Of a stretch of 64,000 bases of DNA, positions 55,647 through 64,000 are shown piece by piece. This stretch comes from Mercenaria mercenaria (taxonomy: Eukaryota > Mollusca > Bivalvia > Venerida > Veneridae): assembly GCF_021730395.1 (NCBI RefSeq), contig NC_069366.1:64671001-64735000 (forward strand), in the 5' to 3' direction. How positions within the stretch are numbered: the stretch's first letter is position 1; every line of letters begins with the position of its first letter. The position numbers and the translations under genes were made by a program. The notes beneath the pieces were generated by a model. That model saw only the letters and a program-made list of their open reading frames with translations, ran no database searches and was not told the origin of the DNA.

Positions 55647-58600
55647 ATGATAAGAGTGGTAAGTACTTAATCAGTTTCTTATTTAGCGGCGAATTTCCAA
55701 AGCCGCAATGGAAGGAACAATTGATTTCCAGTGGAACACCCTTCATGCGCCATATTTACCTGAGACGATACTAGACGGGGATAATTTTCCCAACCAGAAA
55801 TAGAACTCGGATCGCTAGCACTGTAGATCTAGTCAACATGGTGTTTTCTAAAGATTCTTATAGATCACTGAATTAACTATTTTGATTTACGGAAAAAGTG
55901 ATAAAAGTGTAGATTTTTAAAGGTACTTGTACAGAGACACAGTAGGTCTTTTTTTTTTTTTTTTTCGTATAATATTTTATTGTATGTCCGTATAAGGAAA
56001 AATGAGCCGTGCCATGGGAAAACCAACATAGTGGGTTTGCGACCAGCATGGATCCAGACCAGCCTGCGCATCCGCGCAGTCTGGTCAGGCTCCATGCTGT
56101 TCGCTTTTAAAGCCTATTGGAATTGGAGAAACTGTTAGCGAACAGTATGGATCCTGACCAGACTGCGCGGATGCGCAGGCTGGTCTGGATCCATGCTGGT
56201 CGCAAACCCACTATGTTGGTTTTCTCATGGCACGGCTCAAATAGTGATGACACCGTGCACAAAATGACTGCCATTTCATTACATGGATAGTATTCAAATG
56301 GCTACATCATTTATGTTTCTCGTCAGATTTTCATTTTTTCCTCACTAGTTTTAATGTCTCAAAAAGCTCTCTGTACTTTGAAATGTTATCAAACGTTGCA
56401 TATTCCCGTTTGAAATATTTTAGGTTGCTTATGTCAGTGTTCTGTTATGCTTACTGATGGTTACCATAGAAACTAAAGAAGTTGGAGACGACTATTCTAT
56501 CAGAGAGAGTGATCAGAAATGGCTGGACTCTCTTTTCTACCTGCCAACAGAACCGAGAGTGAGAAAAGAATACCGTATGCTCACAGACGAGGAACGGTAC
56601 CAGTTCAATGACGCCTTTGTAAAGATGAAAAATGATAGGGTAAGAATATTTGTAAAAATAATTTTGATAGAATAACCCTGTCATTTTATGCAGTTATATA
56701 CTAAAAACTGTAATTGCCTCAACTGATAGTACTGTTGATAGAAACTTTAAATGACTGTTAAACTAACCGTCGGTTAAATTTTGGTTAAAAATATTAGTCC
56801 TGGTAGGAAAAACTTGCATGATGTAAAGACGGTTAAATCATACATTTGTTTTCTAAGTCTTCTAAAATGTCGAAATATAATCCTAAAAGTTAATCGACAG
56901 TGAGTTAAATAAAAGCCCATTAAAGTTTCAAACAAATGAGCTCTGGTAAGCGAAAGAGGTTTAGCATAAAACTATGAATGGAAAATCCAAAGGCTCGTAT
57001 TTGATACTGTAAAAACATTTGTTTTCTTCGGAATCAGACCAAAAATCTACATTTCCCATAGGAATACTTTCATAGCGACATAACTGTGACCCCGCATAAC
57101 AAAGCATCAAATCTATACTAACTTCCATGTTTTACAATAAGACTTCAGTGTTTTTACATTTGTTTCAGTCTGTTATTCCGAATAAATACGACTTAATTTC
57201 CTCAATACACTCTAGACGATCAACGCGGAACAGTGCTCACAGAGGCACGGGGTTCCTTGGCTGGCATAGGGTTTACACATTATTGTAAGTGTTCTAATTA
57301 TTCACACAATATAGTACATTGTCATTACACGGTGGAATTATGCTTCTTAACTGAATCTAGGACTGAATTATTCTAAGTCATACATTGTAATATCTGTATG
57401 CTGGTTTTGAAAACTAGAGGGTCAAGTCCTTTCTGCAGGCTGTGCTGCCTATTCTTGGCCACACATTACTGACGAGTTCTCATTTGCTTCCGTTAACTAA
57501 AGGGATTTATTGGTGATTTATTAGCCATCTTTTTAGTACGAAGTCTGTATGTAAGTTTTCTTTTCTTTAGTAAATATAAACTGGCAAGTGTCATGCAACC
57601 ATGTTTTGCTCTTAATTAACTAGATTATCTTTGTTCATGTTTTAGAATGGAAAATGCTTTACGTGAATGGTATCCTAATATAACTATGGCTTACTGGGAT
57701 ACCACTCTTGATGCTGTTCTCGGGCTGCCGCGGGAGTCGAGCCTCTGGAGTGAAGATTTTATGGGCAACGGTGATGGCTATGTACTTGAAGGGGTTTTTA
57801 AGGGTAAATTAGCAGTTATATTTGTGCACATTTTTTATGCTCCCACATTTATGTTGTGGCATATAGCGTTGCTGCTGCTCTTGCGTCTGTCCATTTGTAC
57901 ATCCCGAAATCTTGTGTGTCCAATTCCTCCCGCACCATTAGCTACATTTGCTTCAGAATTTCACAGATGCCGAACAAGCTTGTTGTGCAGATGACCTTAG
58001 AGGAAAGAACTTTTGCTTTAACTGTTTTACCGCAGTTATGGCCCTTTGATAGTTTTGCTATTTGGAATATAGAGAAAAATCTTGTGTTTCCAACTCTCCC
58101 AAAGTATTAGCTTGATTTGCTTCAAATTACCACAGATGAAAAAGCTTCATGGGCAGATGATTATAAAGGAAGGAACTTTTGCTTTGACTTTTTCATTACA
58201 GTTATGATCCTTTGATAGTTTTGCTATATAGAATATAGAGAAAAATCAAACACTATTGAAATGATATGCTTGAATGTTTCACAGATGAAGGACTTTGGTG
58301 CGAAGATAACCAAAAAAATAATGGACTTTGTTCTGTGGCTACTTTTCTAGAATTATGGCCCTTTATTAATTTTACAAAATAGGCCATAGTGAAGAAATTT
58401 AGTGTGATTAACTCGTACACTTTTTGAAAGATTGGATTCAAAGTTGCTCAGATGCACAATCTTATCTGAATACAATTTGCTTCAAACTTATAGTCGAATA
58501 TCCTTAATGTGAAGACGGTCTGTACTAAATACTTTGCTATTTAGAGGATGGCACAGTATATGGAGGCGTCTGTGTCCTATGGACATAATTCTAGTCCGGA

Positions 58601-60925
58601 CATGTGGTGGTAACACAGTTGTCGGAACAGTTCTCTTTTGTTGCTTTCAGTGCAAAATTTTCTTGTATATTTAGCAGAGGGCTGTTTCCGTTGCGTGGCG
58701 GCATTACACTTTACAGTTCGTGTCGTTATGAATGAAACTCTGCCATTGTTGCGGTGCATTTATCAGTCATATATTGGCCTATAAGTTTTATTTGCTTAAC
58801 TTGTTCGGCAGATATTTTGGAAATGCAATTTACACTTAAGTGTGGTTGTCACAGTATTGATAAGGATTCACTCATTAGGAATCAAAGTTCTTTACATATT
58901 ATGAAAAATGATTTTCGATGAATGTCTTGGAAGAAACGGTATAATTGTGAATTATTATACTGTTGTTATCAAGTGCTTTATTTTAGTGTAGCTGCTATTA
59001 AACAACAAACTAAACATACTCTTTGTACCGTGTTATGATATGCCAAAACATACATGTCAACTGTTTATCAGCTTTTTCCATTTTTTTTACAGTTTCAAAG
59101 GAATATGATTTGACAAAAATGCCAATAAATTGATTAGAATAATTATTTTATATTTTGTTTTCAATCAGGCTGGAGTGTGCAGAATGGCGAGCTGTATAGA
59201 ACGGTGGGGGCATTGTATGGACCCCTGGCAGACAAGAATATTTCACACCTGTTACAACAGGATCACATTGGCAACATCAGTTACCCCCTACAAGGTAAAA
59301 ATGTGGAGAACGTGTTCGAAGAAATTCACAACAGGGTGCACCATTTTGTTGGCGGAGAAATGAAAGTTATCGAGACTGCTGCAGACGACCCAGTGTTTTT
59401 CCCTTACCATTCTTTCGTAAGTTATATCTGGGAAGAGTTCCGATCTTTACAGAGGATGAAAGGCATTGACCCAGAAACAGACTGGGATGAATATTATGGA
59501 CAGGCAAGACATCATAAATATTCACCAATGGGGTTAGGAAATTTGATGGCCATTGACGGTAGCAGCGAAATATTTGCAGAAAACATCGTGTTCACAGATC
59601 GCCCTTCTTGTTCCCGGGAAAACCCAGATTGCGGCTCGCCTCATCTATATTGTAACGTTACTATGGAGAAGTGTTGCCCTTGGACAGTTAAGGAATACAA
59701 TATCATCAAACAAGCCGGTAGCGATAATCATATACCTTTCAAAGAAGCGGCGATTCCTTTCATTGAAAGCAAAGTAAACAAAGGTTATTGGCAAGTATCC
59801 AAACTCGAAAATGGGACTGATTTGGCAGAGTATGGAGACCCGTTTCCAGCAGAACAGGATTTGTTCAGGTTAATGGAAGAACAGAATGTAAACAAATCTA
59901 ATGACCTTGAAACTGACCAGTATGGGGACCAATTTTTTAACGACTATCTGGAGACTGAATTGGACTACAATGACGATCATGAACACGGACCCGGTGATCA
60001 TGACCACACACATGATGACCATGACCACACACATGATGACATTGCACACACGCATGATGGCATTGCACACACGCATGACGATCACGAACATTCACACGAA
60101 GGTCACGAACATCCACACGAAGGTCACGAACATACACACGAAGGTCACGAACATCCACATGGTCATGTGATTAAAGGTGGGCGCCAAATCCACTATGTTG
60201 CTTCGATTGAGAACGTTTTTCCAATTTATTTTGCGGTCATAGCATTAGCAGCTCTGACAGGAATTAGGATAGTTTTTATCATAGTATCAAAATGTGTAGC
60301 AGAAAATTGCAACAAAGGGTCAAGGTCAAAGAAGTATCGTATGGATGGAATCGTAAATGCTAATTATAGCGATGATAAAAACAAGAAAAACCAGACGACT
60401 GTACGTGAAAACCGCTGTAATAATATCTACACAGTAACTGTGACAACTAACGGACAGCCTTCACCTGAACACAACGGCACTTTTGTCCGTTTTGAGCAAT
60501 ACGCTATTGACAATACAGGCAAGATTTCTGTGAAACCTACATCCACTGAAAGGCAGGCGAGCACAATATCCGACTACCTAGATATGACTTATGCCAGTCA
60601 CTCTAGCACAGAGGGTACTGTAGAACATACGACACACACGGCCATATATGAGAACGATCGAGATTCCGGTGACTACGAAAATGACGAAGTGGACCGCAGT
60701 TACAACTCCATAGAAAACGAAAATTTCGATTTTACAGACTTAACATGTGAAGCAGTTATTGAAACAGATGGACAGAAGAGTGAAGATAGTTTTGATGTGT
60801 TTGACGCGTATGATAATTTCGTATTTAAAAGAGAAGCCGCCGATATTGAAAAATCACAAGAAACTGGTAAAATAGCAAGTGATGACGCTTCTAATGCGAA
60901 TTATTTACCAGGTACACGTCTGTAG
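55647..60925 (+). CDS. Membrane-anchored tyrosinase with His-rich stalk
   Basis: Proposed exons 55647-55658, 56424-56639, 57169-57284, 57646-57803 and 59169-60925, all GT-AG and phase-consistent, give 752 residues. The 12-nt first exon (MIRV) completes a signal peptide with VAYVSVLLCLLMVT. Copper site A: H90, H100 and H109 (IHS, AHRG, FLGWHRVY). The central part includes MAYWDTTLDAVLGLP and MGNGDG. Site B: H221, H225 and H248 (EIHNRVHHFVGGEM; DPVFFPYHSFVSYIWEEF). A Cys-rich patch (SCSRENPDC...CNVTMEKCCPW) follows. About residues 435-499 are HEHGPGDHDHTHDD-type His/Asp/Glu repeats, then a membrane helix (~516-541, FPIYFAVIALAALTG) and a ~210-residue cytoplasmic tail with YEND, YENDE and YDNF. 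Tyrosinases oxidise phenols, and in molluscs act in shell and periostracum tanning and pigment. Exon 1 is the least certain part. Confidence 0.9.
56004..56238. mobile_element. Palindromic MITE copy 3 in tyrosinase intron 1
   Basis: GAGCCGTGCCATGGGAAAAC ... TCTCATGGCACGGCTC, with AAAT duplicated at 56000-56003 and 56239-56242. The arms, including GACCAGCATGGATCCAGACC and GCGCAGTCTGGTCAGG, are nearly identical. Best-preserved copy in the window. A T18 run precedes it (~55950). Confidence 0.85.
56740..56950. mobile_element. Short diverged copy of the 18248-18680 MITE
   Basis: AAACTTTAAATGACTGTTAA at the left and CCATTAAAGTTTCAAACAAA at the right, with an interior TTTTCTAAGTCTTCTAAAAT block shared with 18.6 kb. 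In tyrosinase intron 2. Confidence 0.5.
57837..58594 (+). mobile_element. HINE-like element I in tyrosinase intron 4
   Basis: After TTTTTT: ATGCTCCCAC pairs with GTGGCATAT (5' hairpin), then CTTGCGTCTGTCCATTTG. About three diverged ~135-bp units (ACTTTTGCTTT..., TTATGGCCCTTTGAT..., GAATATAGAGAAAAATC) and a 3' palindrome TGTCC-tat-GGACA followed by TAATTCTAG. Same 3' end type as elements H and J. Confidence 0.65.
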
Positions 60926-61554
60926 CAGTTAATATTGCATGAAAATCTGTTGAGGACATTTTTAATATAATGGATAATTTAAAATTTGTATCCATGATCA
61001 GATTCAAAGATTAGGAATATAATTATTATGAGGTTTGATATGCAACAGAACTAATGATCCGAGTAAAGCTATACTGCCTCGACATACGTTACAGTATATT
61101 GCTGCTGATAAATCCCTTTCTTGACCATGCAGCAGAAAGAGGTATAAACTGTATAAATACATCGTATGTAACACTTTTTAATTCCGGTTGTCAGAACAGA
61201 ATTTTTTGATGTTATATAATTTTCTTCAAAAGATACGAAAATGTGATCTGGACAAATCTGTTCTAAGTAAGGAAATGTGCTACTGTAAATAAAACAAACA
61301 AACAGTAGTATTACAGTTGAATTGTTTATTCTAATCAGTAGAAACAATCACAGCATAACTTAAACAACTTCTCTTCATTAATACAAATTATATCACAATG
61401 TGGTTACACGAACTAGCATTTTCATAATCAGTCAACTAATCTTTAAATAAGACATGTATTCTCACATACTGTGATTTCACATAGTGGCTATATGTACTAT
61501 GCAGGATATATGACAGTATTGGATTATTATGTTTAAAATTCTGCTACTTCAGGT
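60926..61554. other. Tyrosinase 3' flank
   Basis: Presumed 3' UTR and flank. AATAAA-like words occur (e.g. GTAAATAAAACAAAC near 61285) but I cannot fix the cleavage site. No other gene. Confidence 0.4.
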
Positions 61555-61930
61555 AGAGAACCCATAAATTCATGACTATTGGCAATTCCCATGGGCTTAG
61601 AGATTCTAGGCAATTCCTGTGTGATTAGGTATTCTTGGCAATAACCATGTGATAACGTATTCTCAATTTTTCCAGTGTAATTTTGTGTTCTTGGCAAATT
61701 CTGTGTGATAACCTATTCTTGGCAATTCCTGAATGGTTAAATTTTCTTGGTAATTTCCGTATGATTATGTTTTCTTGGCAAAAAATCATGTGTTTATGAA
61801 TTCTTAGCAATTTCCCATGTGATTACCTATTCTTGGCAATTCTTTCCCATGTGATTATGTATTCTCAACATTTCCCGTGTGTTTATGTATTCTTAGCAAT
61901 TTCTATGTGTTTATTTATTCTAAATATCAG
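61555..61930 (+). repeat. ~30-bp minisatellite
   Basis: About twelve diverged units built on TTCTTGGCAATTCCCATGTG plus ATTATGTA. Unit length varies around 30 bp. Non-coding. Confidence 0.8.
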
Positions 61931-62480
61931 TGGTTCTTTCTACAGATTTCTGTATTCTTATGAATTCTAGTAAGTTAATTTAGCATTTTTAGGTCATAAT
62001 GATTATGTGGTTGTGGCTTTCCATACTACCATACAATGCTGAAATACATAATCCAGTAGAAACTGACAGACCACTACATTAAAGACATTCAATGCCCATC
62101 TTATACCAAAATATTTTACTTCAAATTTCTCATCAAATGTATTCAATGTTACTATATATATATAATAACTGTATATAGAGCTACATGTCGTGCGGTAACA
62201 GTCATCCGATAAAAAACTTCCAGTATATTTAGCGGTACTACACATTTATACAGTGTTTTAACTATTCAGTATACAGTGTGTACTATTTTCAAACTAATGC
62301 ATAGTATTGTTAATACACACACTCTTGTTAATTTTATGTTTACATAAACAACATATATTAACTGTTCATATTTTCAAATACGAAATTTGGTTCTAGTATA
62401 TCTTTGAGAAATTAAGCAAACCTACATCAAGAAAATACAAGGTAGGACTATTATTATCCCTAATGAAAATCTATGACAAT

Positions 62481-62690
62481 TACTGTGAAATCATTGATAT
62501 TCATGGGGGACTAATTTTTGTGGATTTCGTGGTTGAGTCAATCCACAAAATTTAAACCCAACGAACAAGTAAAATTCCTATTCATTTTATGTTCAAAAGT
62601 TGAAATCCACGAATTCTTTTCCCCATGAAATTGCCGTTTAGACCAAAACCACGAAATTTCATGCCCACAAAATTAAATGATTTTACAGTA
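62481..62690. mobile_element. MITE with TACTGTGAAATCATT / AATGATTTTACAGTA ends
   Basis: Inverted ends of about 15 bp with one mismatch. The interior holds GTGGTTGAGTCAATCCACAA and mirrored AATCCACGAATTC / CCACGAAATTTCATG words. Best copy of the family also seen at 742-925 and 63218-63340. Confidence 0.75.
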
Positions 62691-63217
62691 TATAAAAGGA
62701 TATTTGTTTGTTTCAGTGTAAGATTGAAATATCTTTCACAAGTGAACACCAGCTGCAGTATTTTCACAAGTGGGTAGCCACAAGTGGAAATGTAAGATAT
62801 GTTGATCTTTGTTATGATGTATACAGATTTACTCATTGTACCTGCACATCTCACCCTCATCCTAATTAAACCAATACTGTGATGGTCGAAGATCAAACAG
62901 AGATAGGAGGAAAACTTTAAAGGGATACAAATCATGTCCATTGTTAAGAAATATCTTTTTTTCAACAACACCCCGACTTGTTGTTATAAGCACACACAGT
63001 CGGAAAAAATCAACATGGTAAAGTACAAACAAATGTTTATATCGGACTGTCAAAATTATACATATCTTATTTTCAATGTACCCTTTTACTACCAATATAC
63101 TTACTCTTTGTTACAGATTGTAGTAGGCCCAATGTAAGTATTTCAGTTTCATACATAACATTCTTATAGCCTACCCTTTATTACTGGTTCTGATAAACTA
63201 GTCAAAACTCATACATC
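62691..63217. other. Non-coding stretch
   Basis: No exon or element recognised. Confidence 0.4.
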
Positions 63218-63340
63218 CACTGTGAAATCACAACTTCTCAGGGAGGACTAATTTTTTTTAGTATTTCATGATGTTTCAATCCACAAAATTAAATCTCAAC
63301 AAACAAATATAATTTCCTTTCATTTCATATTCAAATTGCA
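63218..63340. mobile_element. Partial copy of the TACTGTGAAATCATT MITE
   Basis: CACTGTGAAATCACAACTTC, GGGAGGACTAATTTTT and TTTCAATCCACAAAATTAAA match the left two-thirds of the copy at 62481. The right end is missing. Confidence 0.6.
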
Positions 63341-64000
63341 GACTTTTTGGCAAAATCTTAATTTTTAGCAGTATGTTTTTTCTCAAATTTCAGTCTACTT
63401 TCAGTGTATCTTTTAAAAGTAAAGGTTAAAAATTAGACCGGAGTTATAAAATGGCAAAAGTCCAATTAAAGGTATACTTCAGTACTGAAGAAAAAAAATC
63501 ACATGTATAAAGATAAATCCCTTTGACAATTACATTGCTGACCTGAAAAATTATAAATAGTTAGTGAGAGAAAATGCATTAATTTTCACACAAGATTTCA
63601 TATATGTCATTTCACTTTTTAATATCAAAGAATTTTTTCCACTGTTATATGCCAGTGGCAGAAATAACTTGTGTTTTTTGGCAAGTATTAATTTTGATGT
63701 TTCCCATTAATTTGGCTGACTTATCAGTATACATGTGATATTTCTGCTGTAACAGTCATACCATCATTCACACTCTTTTGGTTAATTACCCTGTAGCCTG
63801 CTGGATGCAAAAGATTCTGCCTTTGCGACCAGTGCAGACCATGGTCCACTTGTGAAATTAACATCAACCTTTTTTTGTCAGACCAATTTCAAATTCTGTA
63901 GTGAAGAACTGATATAGTAGTAATAATGGTAGAAGTAAACACAAAACTTGACTTTTTAAAACTTTTACACAACTCCCGTACAGTAAAGCAAATCTTCAAT
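63341..64000. other. Non-coding right margin with a MITE scrap
   Basis: No gene seen. CCCTGTAGCCTGCTGG at ~63790 followed by GACCAGTGCAGACCATGG is a piece of the TTAACCCTTAG MITE family. Confidence 0.4.

Noticed and set aside
59870-60158. Minus-strand and alternative-frame proteins over the His-rich stalk (VRDLRVDVRDLRV, HMMTMTTHMMTL repeats)
   Set aside because: Frame shadows of the coding minisatellite. The tyrosinase frame is fixed by the copper-site motifs upstream.

Overview
The window reads as nuclear DNA of a bivalve mollusc, probably a heterodont clam. It is AT-rich, with small exons scattered among large introns. Introns and intergenic DNA are full of interspersed elements with tandem-repeat cores, tRNA-derived SINEs, palindromic MITEs and decayed LINEs, and the protein-coding genes match animal families. 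The species call is an inference from these features. I recognised no LTR retrovirus, Polinton or other capsid-bearing element.

Layout. (1) 1-14.0 kb: the 3' part of a plus-strand C2H2 zinc-finger gene, recognisable as the ZNF341 orthologue. Six exons carry ten fingers and an acidic tail; earlier exons lie left of the window. Three of its introns hold nested tandem-repeat elements. (2) 14-35 kb: no convincing host gene. It holds LINE and Penelope-like fragments, several foldback elements, a 3.46-kb DNA transposon with ~530-bp inverted terminal repeats and a 5-bp target duplication (19975-23433), and a nearly full-length minus-strand LINE (28489-32925). (3) 35.2-37.2 kb: four tandem ~540-bp units, each with a CRE palindrome. 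(4) 40.7-44.1 kb: a plus-strand galactose-3-O-sulfotransferase-like gene whose coding exon is split by a 2.3-kb tandem-repeat element. (5) 46.0-48.1 kb: a minus-strand Mab-21/cGAS-like nucleotidyltransferase gene with intact catalytic residues but two apparent 1-nt deletions. (6) 49-55 kb: SINE, MITEs and another tandem-repeat element. (7) 55.6-60.9 kb: a plus-strand, membrane-anchored tyrosinase with a His-rich stalk and a long cytoplasmic tail. (8) 60.9-64 kb: minisatellite and MITEs, no gene seen.

The main pattern is a group of elements, here called HINE-like A-J (a working label for Helentron/Helitron-type non-autonomous elements). They share one architecture: insertion after a T run, a 5' hairpin, a GTCCGTCCG-like leader, a tandem-repeat core, a subterminal inverted repeat, and a 3' hairpin followed by CTTGTTT or CTAG. 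Most of their otherwise dissimilar cores contain TCAAGGTCA or the direct repeat AGGTCAAGGTCA, which are known binding sites of NR5A/ERR and NR6A1-type nuclear receptors. One element sits inside sulfotransferase coding sequence, and removing it restores the reading frame exactly.

The host genes look functionally unrelated (a transcription factor, a Golgi sulfotransferase, an innate-immunity-type nucleotidyltransferase and a copper oxidase). I see no operon-like logic.
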